DNA from: Paenibacillus solanacearum | GTDB lineage: Bacteria; Bacillota; Bacilli; Paenibacillales; NBRC-103111 | Direction of reading: 5' to 3' | Length of the DNA: 64,000 bases | Assembly (NCBI RefSeq): GCF_910593845.1 | Contig: NZ_CAJVAS010000008.1 | Coordinates: forward strand, 154,671 to 218,670 | Shown: positions 8,564 to 17,262 of the stretch, piece by piece | Layout of the letters: every line of letters starts with the position of its first letter | How positions within the stretch are numbered: the stretch's first letter is position 1 | The notes under the pieces: model-generated | Seen by the model: the letters and a program-made list of their open reading frames with translations, nothing else | The model's database searches: none | What the model was told of the DNA's origin: nothing | Translations under genes and position numbers: made by a program

Positions 8564-9793
8564 ATGATGAAAATTGGAATATGCGGCGCCGGATCATTCG
8601 CCGAGGCATTCATTCCGTTGTTCAAGGCGCATCCGCTCGTCAGCGAAGCGGTGCTTGCGGATTTGCTGCCGGACCGGCTGGAGCAGGTCGCCGCCAAATA
8701 CGGAATTGCGAGAACATGCAAGTCCCACGATGAACTATGCGCAAGCGATGTGGACGCCATCGCCATCTTCGCGCAGCGCCATCTGCACGGCCCGCTCTCG
8801 GTCCAGGCGCTCCGCGCGGGCAAACACGTCTACTGCGCCGTGCCGATCGCCTCGACCGCGGATGAGATCGCCGAAGTCGTGAAGGCCGTAGAGGAGACGC
8901 GCCTCGTATACATGAACGGGGAGACGTGCTACTACTACCCGCACACGATCTATTGCCGCGACCGGTTCCGCAAGGGCGACTTCGGACATTTTGTCTACGG
9001 CGAGGCCGCCTATTTGCATGACATGTCGCATGGCTTTTACCAGGCGTTCCAGCACTCCGGCGGGACGGATTGGAAGAAGGTGGCGGGCTTTCCGCCGATG
9101 TTTTATCCGACGCATTCGACGAGCATGATCATTTCCGTCACTGGCGCACGCATAACGCAGGTCAGCTGCCTGGGCTATCGCGATCGTCATGAAGACGGCA
9201 TTTTCACCGAAGGCGGCAATTTATGGAATAATCCGTACAGCAACGAGACGGCGCTCATGCGCACTTCCGACGGCGGCATGGTCCGGATCAACGAGTTCCG
9301 CCGAGTCGGCTGGTGGGGACGTTCGAGCAGCAATCCGGTCAGCATCTTCGGGACGTTAGGCTGCTTCGAAGAAAGCAGCGGCGGACAATATTGGACGGAG
9401 CTGGCGCATAACAAAATCGTCGACTTGTCGGAGCTGCTGCATTGCGCGAGAAACCATGTGCCCAAAAGCGACGCGCATCTTCATGAAGTGCTGCAAAAAG
9501 ACTTCAACAGCCTGTTCTCGCCGATCCATCCGGTTCACCGACTGCCGGAGCAATTCAAGGGACTTCGCAACGGGCATCTCGGCTCGCACCAATTTCTCGT
9601 CGATGATTTCGTCAAGGCGGTATTTACCGGGAAGCTGCCTCCGGTCCATGTGTGGGAAGCGGCCAAATATTGCGCGCCCGGCTTGATTGCGCATGAATCC
9701 GCGCTTCAAGGCGGCGTTATGATGGATATACCTGACTTCGGGGAGGCCCCGGTCGATTGGGAGCTGTTGGACCCCGATCAGCCGGTCGGGTAA
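8564..9793 (+). CDS. Gfo/Idh/MocA-family protein lacking the EKP lysine
   Basis: This 409-residue protein begins MMKIGICGAGSFAEAFIPLF, a GxGxxA-type NAD(P)-binding Rossmann start, and has the Gfo/Idh/MocA layout. The usual E-K-P-L/I motif that follows strand 4 reads CAVPIAST near residue 98, so the conserved active-site lysine is replaced by Val. A second domain follows (HDMSHGFYQAFQHSGGTDWK to the C-terminus). The start at ATG 8564 (or 8567) uses GGGGGT at 8551-8556. It precedes the isomerase by 17 nt, so the two are an operon. The function is likely redox or epimerisation of a sugar acid or polyol, but catalytic competence is questionable. Confidence 0.8.
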   Translation: MMKIGICGAGSFAEAFIPLFKAHPLVSEAVLADLLPDRLEQVAAKYGIARTCKSHDELCASDVDAIAIFAQRHLHGPLSVQALRAGKHVYCAVPIASTADEIAEVVKAVEETRLVYMNGETCYYYPHTIYCRDRFRKGDFGHFVYGEAAYLHDMSHGFYQAFQHSGGTDWKKVAGFPPMFYPTHSTSMIISVTGARITQVSCLGYRDRHEDGIFTEGGNLWNNPYSNETALMRTSDGGMVRINEFRRVGWWGRSSSNPVSIFGTLGCFEESSGGQYWTELAHNKIVDLSELLHCARNHVPKSDAHLHEVLQKDFNSLFSPIHPVHRLPEQFKGLRNGHLGSHQFLVDDFVKAVFTGKLPPVHVWEAAKYCAPGLIAHESALQGGVMMDIPDFGEAPVDWELLDPDQPVG

Positions 9794-9810
9794 AAAGGAG
9801 GGAGTGACGT

Positions 9811-10668
9811 ATGTTTACTTACAGCGCGACGCAATGGATATTCGGCGACGAGCCGCTGGAGCGGACGCTGGCCCGATTGGCGAACGAAGGCTACGACGGC
9901 ATTGAGCTGACCGGGGAACCGGATCGGCTCGATGTGCCGAACGTAAAGCGCTTGCTTGGCGAATACGGCCTCAGCTGCACATCCGTCTGCGGCATCTACA
10001 CGGCGGAGCGGGATTTGAGCAGCTCCGAGGGGCGGAAGCGGGAGCAAGGCTTGGCCTACGTGAAGGCTTGCATCGATCTGGCGTCCGCGGTCGGGGCGTC
10101 GCACGTGATCGCCGTGCCGTCGCCGGTCGGCAAGCTGGCGCCGGAATCGACGCGGGAAGCGGAGTGGAGCCATGCCGTCGTCAGTCTTCGGGAGGCCGGA
10201 GCATACGCTTCGCAGCGCGGCGTGCGCGTGGCCGTGGAGGCGCTGAACCGCTACGAGACGCATCTGGTCAACAAGCTGGGCGACGCGGTCCGGCTTGTGG
10301 AGGAGGTCGGCCATCCCCACGTGAAGCTGATGGCGGACTGGTTCCATATGAACATGGAGGAGAGGAGCATCCGCCTCAGCTTATTGGGCGCGGCCAAGCA
10401 TCTCATTCATGTGCATCTCGCAGACAATACCCGCGAGGCGGCGGGCAAAGGACAGAACGACTGGCTCGCGGCGATGCGAACGCTGCTGGATATCGGCTAC
10501 CGCGGGCCGCTGACGATGGAGTTTATGCCGACGGCTGCAAACCCGTACGCGGTATCGCAGTTCCGCCCGGATGAAGCGGAGGTTGCCGCCGATGCGCGGC
10601 TTGCGCTTGATACGATCCGGCGTGCGGTTCAGCAGGCTACCGCACAAGCGGATCAACCGGCGGGCTGA
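9811..10668 (+). CDS. Sugar phosphate isomerase/epimerase, TIM barrel
   Basis: This 285-residue protein has the xylose-isomerase-like AP_endonuc_2 fold. It contains EGYDGIELTGEP (strand 2), VAVEALNRYETHLVN with a metal-ligand Glu, LMADWFHMNMEE with Asp and His ligands, HLIHVHLADNTREA with His, and LTMEFMPTA with a final Glu. These positions match the metal site of IolE/IolI/D-tagatose-3-epimerase relatives. There is no signal peptide. The ribosome-binding site AAAGGAGGGAG lies 8 nt upstream. It is co-transcribed with the Gfo/Idh/MocA gene and probably isomerises the same sugar or its keto acid. Specific substrate unknown. Confidence 0.85.
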   Translation: MFTYSATQWIFGDEPLERTLARLANEGYDGIELTGEPDRLDVPNVKRLLGEYGLSCTSVCGIYTAERDLSSSEGRKREQGLAYVKACIDLASAVGASHVIAVPSPVGKLAPESTREAEWSHAVVSLREAGAYASQRGVRVAVEALNRYETHLVNKLGDAVRLVEEVGHPHVKLMADWFHMNMEERSIRLSLLGAAKHLIHVHLADNTREAAGKGQNDWLAAMRTLLDIGYRGPLTMEFMPTAANPYAVSQFRPDEAEVAADARLALDTIRRAVQQATAQADQPAG

Positions 10669-10685
10669 CGGGAGTCGGCCGCGGG

Positions 10686-10715
10686 AGCGGACGGCGGCTT
10701 GCCGCTCCGTCCGCT
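10686..10715 (+). terminator. Hairpin after isomerase gene
   Basis: AGCGGACGG (10686-10694) pairs with 10707-10715, with an inner GGC/GCC stem. It starts 18 nt after the isomerase stop. Confidence 0.55.
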
Positions 10716-10718
10716 TAC

Positions 10719-10777
10719 AGCGAGCCTTTCCGACAATGAGGCGGGCATTGCCCGGCTTCCCTCCGGAAAGGCTCGCT
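10719..10777 (-). terminator. Hairpin downstream of germination operon
   Basis: Perfect 14-bp arms at 10719-10732 and 10764-10777 lie just past the stop of the minus-strand Ger(x)C gene, between convergent operons. Confidence 0.6.
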
Positions 10778-10784
10778 TTGCTGT

Positions 10785-11924
10785 TCAGTTTTTGATTTTG
10801 CCCGAATTGTTCAGCTTCACGTCGACGCGAACGTCGGCGAGCGAGTCTGGCTTCAGCACGACCCCGTTGCGCTCTTGGAGCATTTTCCATTCGCGGTTTT
10901 TTTTCCGGTACAGCGTATGCTCCAATTGAAGCAGATCGGATTTACTTTTCAATCCTTCCTTATACGTCTGCACAATTTCCGAGCGCACCCGTTCGATGGC
11001 TTCCTGTTCGATCTCATGTTCAGGAATGGAGATGTTGTTATCGAGGATCTGACCTTCGAGCTTGACGTCCACCTCAAAGGATACAGCATCGCTGCTTGTA
11101 TTAACGTTAATCTTCACTTTGGGCGACTCCAGCGCGATGCCGACCTGAGCATTGTTCTTCGATTGAATGACCAGCGGCGCCCGGCTTGTGCGGGGATCTA
11201 CCCAGCGAAGCCCGTCGATTCTGTCCTTATCGATCCACCCCTTGAAGGTTTGCCTTTGCAGTACATACATGTCGTTTATTTGCAGCACCGCATGCTCTTT
11301 TTTATCCCGCATCCAATATTGGTCGTTTATGGTGAGCGAAGGCAGTTGCGTCGTTTTGCACGGTTCTCTGTAGCTGGCGTAAAACTCCCGCATACTGATC
11401 GGAGCGATCACCGAATTTTGCTTGTAGCTTTCCCGCGGCTGATGCAGCAGCGTAACGAGCGGCGAAAGATTAAAAAAAGCGGAGATTGAAAACAACTGGT
11501 CGATGGGCAAGGATGTGCCGAATACCCAAGGAGTGTAGCGAATTTCAAAGTTACGGCGCAGCAATTCTTCGTAATCTTCGATTCCTTCTTTTAACAGTCT
11601 TTCGCTCAGCACGACCGCGTTGACCTGACCGTAAAAAATGCGAAGCTGCGACGATTGGTATAAATCGTCGAGCGCGTGGATCGGATTGTCGCCGGAGCCT
11701 TTCCCGACCCATGCGGGCACCGGTGCGGTCGGCTTGCTCGATTCCATCTTGGCGACCGAAGAAAAGTCAAGCAGCTGTACATACACATCATACGTTCCAT
11801 TGGCGTAATCGACGCCGATGGCTGCTACGTAATTGATATCCTGCACATGCTTGATGTCCCAGCATCCTGTCGTCATTACCGGCACGAGTAGCAAGGCGAT
11901 TGCGGTTTTAAATAGCCGGAGCAT
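10785..11924 (-). CDS. gerC-like: Ger(x)C-family spore germination lipoprotein
   Basis: This 379-residue protein is the C subunit of a GerA-type germinant receptor, a lipoprotein on the outer face of the inner spore membrane. It starts MLRLFKTAIALLLVPVMTTG with the lipobox cysteine at residue 21, followed by the family hallmark CWDIKHVQDINYVAAIGVDY. The C-terminal half has the usual alternating beta/helix pattern, including EIVQTYKEGLKSKSDLLQLE. ATG 11924 overlaps the stop of the upstream A-subunit gene by 1 nt (TAATG), so translational coupling is expected; the in-frame extension to 11996 was rejected for that reason. It is the last gene of a B-A-C operon. Confidence 0.92.
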   Translation of the reverse strand: MLRLFKTAIALLLVPVMTTGCWDIKHVQDINYVAAIGVDYANGTYDVYVQLLDFSSVAKMESSKPTAPVPAWVGKGSGDNPIHALDDLYQSSQLRIFYGQVNAVVLSERLLKEGIEDYEELLRRNFEIRYTPWVFGTSLPIDQLFSISAFFNLSPLVTLLHQPRESYKQNSVIAPISMREFYASYREPCKTTQLPSLTINDQYWMRDKKEHAVLQINDMYVLQRQTFKGWIDKDRIDGLRWVDPRTSRAPLVIQSKNNAQVGIALESPKVKINVNTSSDAVSFEVDVKLEGQILDNNISIPEHEIEQEAIERVRSEIVQTYKEGLKSKSDLLQLEHTLYRKKNREWKMLQERNGVVLKPDSLADVRVDVKLNNSGKIKN

Positions 11925-13480
11925 TACCGGTCCCCATCCTTCCGGGTAGAATCGATTGCTTGCAAAATGTCCGCCCGCCTTTTTTTCAAATACCACGGCT
12001 TGCGTAAGATAGCGGAGAAAAAATCCCGCCAGTTCACAGGCGATATAGGCGACAGGTACGGTACGCCAAAGGACTGGAGCTTGGATAAATACAAAATGAC
12101 GCCGATGGTCGACAGCATGAAGCCGTACATGCCAAGTATGGAAGCGCAGAGCAGGACAAACAGCCAGATAATGCTGACGGATCCGACCAGTGATTGATTG
12201 ACCAGCGTAAAGCTGGCGACGGCGGTTACAGCCGAAATGACCAGAAACGTCGTTGAAGCGAGCCCGGCCCGTATGGCGGCGTCGCCGACGATAATGCCCC
12301 CGACCACCGCTACCGTTGTCCCTACCGCCTTGGGCAGCCGCTCGCCGGCCTCCCGGAACAGCTCAAACATGCCGAGCATAATAAAAGCTTCCAGCGGCGA
12401 CGGCAGGGGCAGTCCTACTCTGGATACCGCAATCGTGGCGAGCAGCGGATAAGGGAGCTGTTCCACATTGTAGGAGGCCAGTGCCGCCCAAAATCCCGGG
12501 AGAAGCAGCGATATAATGAGTCCCGCAAACCGGAACAGCAGTCCGAAGGTACTGATATAAAAAGGCAAATAAGCGTCCTCCGGCGACCGCAGCAGGAGCG
12601 TCAAATTGGCCGGGCCGATGATCGCGATCGGCGCTCCGTCGACGATCACGGCAAATCGGCCGCGAACGAGCGAGTCGACAACGTAATCGGGACGGGTCGT
12701 GTAGTCCAGCAGCGGAAACATGGACAGTGAGTAGTCCGATAAGATTTCCTCCAGCTGGCTGCTGCTGTACAAGATGTCGATATCGATATCCTGCAGTCTT
12801 TTTCTGGCTTCGTCGACAAAGCGAGGCTGCGTAATGTCCGCCATATACAGCAGGGCTACCTTGCTGCGGCTTCGTTTGCCGATAATGAATTGCTCATAGC
12901 AAAGGGAAGAGCAGCGCAGCCGTTTGCGAACGAGCGCTACATTGCTCAGCACATCTTCAACAAATCCGTCACGCGGTCCCTTGATCGAAATTTCGGTGTT
13001 CGATTCTTCCGGCTGACGTCTGGGCGGATCGGCCACATCGAGGGAATACACTTCATTCAGCGATTCGAAATAAAGAACGAGCTGCCCCGAAAATACCGCT
13101 TGCACGATGTCCATCGGCTTGGCGAGCTGCTCCACATTCAGCTTGTGCTGCAGAGCAAAGCCCAGCGATTCCTCGCCGATGATCCGCTCCAGAAGCGGAA
13201 GCACGAACAAATTGATTTGTTTGGTTTCCGCCATTCCTTCGCAATACAACATATATAACGGTACCGGACGATCCGAAGGGCCCAGAACATATTGTTCCAT
13301 TTTGAAATCCGCCGACGCGCGAAATAAATGCCGAATGCCGTCGGGAGTCCAGCGGTGACCGGCCGGCAAGGAAGCAGGAGAGTCGGTCGGCGGGCCGGTG
13401 TCCGCAGTAGTGCGGTCCTGGTCCCGGTCCAGGTCTTTGTTTTGGCGGAAAAACCATTGCTTTAGCCGAGTAAAATTCAT
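11924..13480 (-). CDS. gerA-like: GerA-family spore germination protein (A subunit)
   Basis: This 518-residue protein has a hydrophilic N-terminal region (about 1-290) with YVLGPSDRPVPLYMLYCEGM, KGPRDGFVEDVLSNVALVRK and the conserved YTTRPDYVVDSLVRGRFAVI. About five membrane helices follow (290-470), including LPFYISTFGLLFRFAGLIIS. It is the membrane subunit that, with the B and C proteins, senses germinants. Its ATG overlaps the B-gene stop by 4 nt (ATGA) and is preceded by AAAGGTGAG. The N-terminal tail, about 50 residues and rich in Asp, Pro and Thr, is also common in the family. Germinant specificity is not readable. Confidence 0.93.
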   Translation of the reverse strand: MNFTRLKQWFFRQNKDLDRDQDRTTADTGPPTDSPASLPAGHRWTPDGIRHLFRASADFKMEQYVLGPSDRPVPLYMLYCEGMAETKQINLFVLPLLERIIGEESLGFALQHKLNVEQLAKPMDIVQAVFSGQLVLYFESLNEVYSLDVADPPRRQPEESNTEISIKGPRDGFVEDVLSNVALVRKRLRCSSLCYEQFIIGKRSRSKVALLYMADITQPRFVDEARKRLQDIDIDILYSSSQLEEILSDYSLSMFPLLDYTTRPDYVVDSLVRGRFAVIVDGAPIAIIGPANLTLLLRSPEDAYLPFYISTFGLLFRFAGLIISLLLPGFWAALASYNVEQLPYPLLATIAVSRVGLPLPSPLEAFIMLGMFELFREAGERLPKAVGTTVAVVGGIIVGDAAIRAGLASTTFLVISAVTAVASFTLVNQSLVGSVSIIWLFVLLCASILGMYGFMLSTIGVILYLSKLQSFGVPYLSPISPVNWRDFFSAILRKPWYLKKRRADILQAIDSTRKDGDR

Positions 13481-14607
13481 GCTTTCTCACCTTTGGATCG
13501 ATTTGTAAGGAGAACCGTTATAAACATGAAGAGCAGCACGGCCGTGACGGCAGACAAGGAGCCGGGCAAATAAACGCCCTTCAAAAACTGCAAATACTGC
13601 ATATCGCTGATCGGCAGTGCAACGGCAATGGCGCTCAATGACGACAGCGACAGCAAAATATATATTTTGCGCTTGTGGTTCGTTCCCGCAGCGAGCAGCT
13701 CCAGCATGAGGTACAACGTGATGGCGATCCGGACGAAAGCGCCCGACAGCCATTGGTAAATCGATAAAAAATCGACATGCTGAATATATTTGCCTACCCG
13801 GACCAGACGCCATTCTTCGAAAGCGGGATAGCGGAGCGATGCCGCTTCATAAGGTCCGAACTCCGCAATGGCGCCTGTCGCCGGTCCCAGTACCAGCATG
13901 AGGAGAAAAAGCACCAGCGTCCACAGCGACCAGAGCCGCACCCTGCAATTCAGATGCTGCTGGAACAGCAGCAGCAGGATCAGTTCGGCCAGTCCGCCGC
14001 CTACGTACACGCTTCCGCGCCATACAGGCGCCATTCCTTGCTCCAGCATGGGCGTCAGCAGTGAATAATCTTTGACCGGAAGGTTGGTGGTCATCACGAA
14101 TTCCCCGAAGATAAGGACAAAGGGCAGCAAAAATCCGGATGTAATCGCAATGGCCTGCAGTCCGTAGCTTGCCCCGAAGAAGCAGAGCAGCAGCAATGAA
14201 ACGGACAGTACGAACTGCGGAGTGCGGGGCAAATAGGTGACGTGCGTCCACATGACCGTATCTTTTAACGTCAGCACATGGATGAAAAAAAGATACAGAA
14301 GAAAAAACAATCGCAGCGACATGCCTGCGATCGGTCCGTATCGCTGATGGAACCAGGTAAGGAGCGGCTGTTGATTGGTGCGCTTCATGATGTAATGCAG
14401 CATGAATGTCCACAGAAAAAATGGGGCGACCATCAACAGCACGCTAATCCAGGCGTCCCGGTGGGCTTCTGAAATCAACGGAGGGATCACCATGACATGA
14501 TTCATTAATCCGATCGCAAGAATAAGGATGGAAAATAAGGGGATGAAGCCGATGGTGCCTTGTCGATGATTCACGGACGTCCCTGCCTTATGCCATTTTT
14601 CGTTCAT
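13477..14607 (-). CDS. gerB-like: GerB-family germination permease (B subunit)
   Basis: This is a 376-residue integral membrane protein with about ten hydrophobic segments, for example FIPLFSILILAIGLMNHVMV near the N-terminus and FVLSVSLLLLCFFGASYGLQ. It matches the APC-superfamily endospore germination permeases (GerAB type), which probably bind small amino acid or nucleoside germinants. ATG 14607 was chosen; an in-frame TTG at 14622 is possible, and neither has a strong ribosome-binding site. It is the first gene of the operon; the usual order is A-B-C, so this B-A-C order is worth noting. Sporulation-specific sigma-G control would be expected for the family but no promoter was confirmed. 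Confidence 0.88.
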   Translation of the reverse strand: MNEKWHKAGTSVNHRQGTIGFIPLFSILILAIGLMNHVMVIPPLISEAHRDAWISVLLMVAPFFLWTFMLHYIMKRTNQQPLLTWFHQRYGPIAGMSLRLFFLLYLFFIHVLTLKDTVMWTHVTYLPRTPQFVLSVSLLLLCFFGASYGLQAIAITSGFLLPFVLIFGEFVMTTNLPVKDYSLLTPMLEQGMAPVWRGSVYVGGGLAELILLLLFQQHLNCRVRLWSLWTLVLFLLMLVLGPATGAIAEFGPYEAASLRYPAFEEWRLVRVGKYIQHVDFLSIYQWLSGAFVRIAITLYLMLELLAAGTNHKRKIYILLSLSSLSAIAVALPISDMQYLQFLKGVYLPGSLSAVTAVLLFMFITVLLTNRSKGEKA

Positions 14608-14717
14608 GTTATTGTTTACCAATCGAACAATAAATAACCATCGAACATTTTGAGCCGACGGGGCTGGTTACCGGGCGGAATGAAGCCAGGACGGCTGTTA
14701 TTCCATCATCGGGAAAT

Positions 14718-14769
14718 AAACAAACAGACAACGGCCGCTGATCGTTCAGCAGCTGTTGTCTGTTTGTTT
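14718..14769 (-). terminator. Long hairpin after ribokinase gene
   Basis: 24-bp imperfect arms (14718-14741 and 14746-14769) around a TCGT loop abut the ribokinase stop and precede the germination operon. Confidence 0.7.
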
Positions 14770-14770
14770 G

Positions 14771-15676
14771 TTAATGCTCAACTACCTGACTCATCGTCGG
14801 CATCCCGTCTTGCGCTCCGAATCGGGTGACGGATAATGAGGCGGCCCGGATCGCAAAGGCCGCGGCTCTGGCAATCGGCCAGCCTGACGCGATGGCGAAG
14901 CCGAGCGCGGCATTGAAGGCGTCTCCCGCGCCGGTCGTATCGACGACGTTCACGCGGGGAGCGGGCACGGTAACCAGCGTGCCGTCCTCGAGGTAGGCGC
15001 AGCCGGCCGCGCCGCGCGTCACGACGAGCCTATGGCCGTACCGGCGCTCCCAGCCGCACATGTGCCGTTCCAGGTCTGTATCCGGGATATGCTCCATCTG
15101 GCATAACGCGGCAAATTCGGTTTCGTTCGGCGTCAATATATCCGCCATCCGAAGTACCGCTTCCGGCAAAGGCATAGCTGGGGCAGGATTCAATACGGTC
15201 TTCACCCCGGCGGACCGGGCCATGGCCAGTGCCTGTCGCACAGTTTCAAGCGGAATTTCCAGTTGAACCAGAAGCACGGCCGCCTTGCCGATCACATCCC
15301 GCCGGGAAGCGACCAGTTCCGGTGAGCACAATGCGTTGGCCCCTGGCACGATCGCAATACAGTTGTCCTGCGGCGTGTGGAATATGGCGGCTGTCCCGGT
15401 CGCCGTTCCTTCCAGGCGGGCGATATGATCGCTTACGCCGTTTTGCAACAACTGATCGGTTAGCTGTCTGCCGAAGGCATCGGCGCCGACAGCGCCGATC
15501 ATGGCGGTTTGCGCGCCGAGCCGGGCGCAGCCGATCGCCTGATTCGCCCCTTTGCCGCCCGGGATATAATGAATCCGCTCGGCCTGCACCGTCTCGCCGG
15601 TTCTCGGCATCGCTTGCATCGAGAGGACGAGATCCATGTTCAAGCTGCCGACGACCGCGATGCGGGGGCGATTCAT
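14771..15676 (-). CDS. rbsK: Ribokinase (PfkB family)
   Basis: This 301-residue protein carries the PfkB signature 1 at about residues 38-60 (YIPGGKGANQAIGCARLGAQ) and signature 2 near 245 (VVDTTGAGDAFNAALGFAIA), whose Asp is the catalytic base. It also starts IAVVGSLNMDLVLSMQAMPR, as ribokinases do. It phosphorylates ribose to ribose-5-phosphate using ATP in the cytoplasm. Its start overlaps the stop of the nucleoside hydrolase gene by 4 nt, so the two are translationally coupled. The pairing suggests salvage of the ribose freed from nucleosides. A related sugar such as deoxyribose cannot be excluded. Confidence 0.9.
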   Translation of the reverse strand: MNRPRIAVVGSLNMDLVLSMQAMPRTGETVQAERIHYIPGGKGANQAIGCARLGAQTAMIGAVGADAFGRQLTDQLLQNGVSDHIARLEGTATGTAAIFHTPQDNCIAIVPGANALCSPELVASRRDVIGKAAVLLVQLEIPLETVRQALAMARSAGVKTVLNPAPAMPLPEAVLRMADILTPNETEFAALCQMEHIPDTDLERHMCGWERRYGHRLVVTRGAAGCAYLEDGTLVTVPAPRVNVVDTTGAGDAFNAALGFAIASGWPIARAAAFAIRAASLSVTRFGAQDGMPTMSQVVEH

Positions 15677-16623
15677 CGGACAGTCTCCGAAGCGGCAAGC
15701 GCATGCTGCTCAAGTTTGCGGAACAAATCTTTGAATATCGCGTCGCGTTGCACGTAATGGGCGCAGCGGATCAAATGCCTCGAAGTATCGCGGCTCCAGG
15801 TGATCTGATCTGTCAATACCGGACTGTGAACGAGCGCCGACGGCACGCTGGCCGGATTGATGAGCCAGGCGATCACGGAAATGTCCCAGATGACGCGGGA
15901 ATAACCGTAATGGTCGCTGCTGCACGCTTCATACCGCTCCGCCAGAAAGTCTCCGATCGCTCCCTGGCCCTTCACGTAACGCTCCACTTCAGGAAGCGTC
16001 GTGATCAGATGGGAGGCGACGCCGGAGCAAGGGACGAGAACGAGCGGCACGCCGCTGTCGAGCACGATCCGGGCGGCGCACACATCCTGCTTCAGGTTGA
16101 ACTCCTTCGTATGCTGCCAATCCAGACGATGCCCACCGAGCCAGACGACGACGATTTTTTCGATAATGCGCGGTTCCAGCGCAATGGCCGATGCGACGTT
16201 CGTAATCGCGCCGATTGCAACGACGTATAACGGCTCGTCGGCCGGCGCAGCCAAAGCGCGCGCGATCAGGTCGCGAGCGGCGGGGCTGTCCTCCGGCTCG
16301 CCTGGAGACGGCATGAAACGCTCGGAGCCGCGGAAGGCGAAGCCGTCGGCCGGTACATTCATTCGCCGCAAGATGCGGATGATTTCGTCATAGCTTTTGT
16401 CCATTCCGTCCTTGGCGCTTTCGGACAATCGATTCAAAAACGGGGCGGCGTAAATCGCCTGCAGGTTGATCTTGTCTTGGGACAGCATCGTGTAGACGAT
16501 GGCGAATTGATCGTCGATTTCATTGTACGTATCCGTATCCAGCACCATGTTCACTTGACCTGTCGGCGGCTGCAAGCGGCGAACGCGCAGTTCTTCGCTA
16601 ATTTTCGGATATTGAGTCGGCAT
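15673..16623 (-). CDS. Nucleoside hydrolase (IunH-type)
   Basis: This 316-residue protein has the family calcium-site motif near the N-terminus, NMVLDTDTYNEIDDQFAIVY (DTDxxxxxDD). It also has VVAIGAITNVASAIALEPRI near the middle and a C-terminal DISVIAWLINP region that supplies another metal ligand. It would hydrolyse a ribonucleoside to base and ribose. ATG 16623 was chosen because AAAGGGGA lies about 8 nt upstream; a start at 16659 lacks such a site. With the coupled ribokinase it forms a two-gene nucleoside salvage operon, separate in role from the carbohydrate genes. Base preference is unknown. Confidence 0.9.
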   Translation of the reverse strand: MPTQYPKISEELRVRRLQPPTGQVNMVLDTDTYNEIDDQFAIVYTMLSQDKINLQAIYAAPFLNRLSESAKDGMDKSYDEIIRILRRMNVPADGFAFRGSERFMPSPGEPEDSPAARDLIARALAAPADEPLYVVAIGAITNVASAIALEPRIIEKIVVVWLGGHRLDWQHTKEFNLKQDVCAARIVLDSGVPLVLVPCSGVASHLITTLPEVERYVKGQGAIGDFLAERYEACSSDHYGYSRVIWDISVIAWLINPASVPSALVHSPVLTDQITWSRDTSRHLIRCAHYVQRDAIFKDLFRKLEQHALAASETVR

Positions 16624-16965
16624 GGGATGTTCCCCTTTCTTTGTCTCGGCTGAGATCATCTATATATTTTGGAGATGTCACGTTGAATTATAGCGAAGGC
16701 GGTATGCGAGTTATATATTTATTCGGAGGAACTTTTATATTTTTCGGTTATATCCGCTCGTCTGCGGGCCGCTGCGGGGGGGCTGTCCTTGCTTCCGAAG
16801 CGCGATGACCGAATCCAAATGAAAAGATAGCCGGAAAGTATAACGAAAATACCCGAATTCATATATGAATCGTTCATTCGCGCCGCTATAATGTGTGCTG
16901 ATTCACCCTGATCTGCAGGTACATGCGGGTTTGCATAATAGACAAGGAGGCGGTTGAACGCGTGA

Positions 16966-17247
16966 AAAGACCCAAAAGTGTCGGCGGACGACAGCCATTT
17001 GATCATAACGCCGGACGGCAAGACGATGCTGATAGACCGGAGCTTCAGTTATGGGGCGCAAACCCGTATCTGAGAACGGCTTACGACCAGCTGGCTTACG
17101 CAAGCGATACGAATAGGCATGCTGCCTGGCCTGCCGTAGCCAAAGAAATGGAGCACGGCGATGCGGTCGATCATGTATAATAACAAAGAGATTGAGCCTG
17201 CGCTAGACGCTTTCAAGAAAGAAGCGGAGATGCTGCTGAGCAAATAA
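16966..17247 (+). pseudogene. Decayed fragments: SBP C-terminus, possible MBL-fold scrap
   Basis: In the frame read through 17180 the DNA encodes WGANPYLRTAYDQLAYASDT then AAWPAVAKEMEHGDAV. One frame over, at 17173-17247, it encodes MYNNKEIEPALDAFKKEAEM and ends LLSK. Joined, these give the standard C-terminal pattern of ABC sugar-binding proteins (NPYL..., WP.v...m, ...eALd...kea..ll), broken by a frameshift near 17172. In the third frame, 16966-17037 reads DDSHLIITPDGKTMLID, the start pattern of ComEC/MBL-fold hydrolases, and then stops. The rest of both proteins is absent. The 16624-16965 region holds promoter-like AT-rich DNA (TATAAT near 16888) and no convincing gene. Confidence 0.5.
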
Positions 17248-17262
17248 TCCGGGGGAATATGC

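Noticed and set aside
15229..16230. Plus-strand ORF of 333 aa
   Set aside because: Antisense to ribokinase and nucleoside hydrolase, both firmly identified.
16719..16874. Possible 51-52 aa membrane peptide on the minus strand (SGIFVILSGYLFIWI)
   Set aside because: One hydrophobic stretch is visible, but there is no ribosome-binding site and it lies in a region of gene decay.
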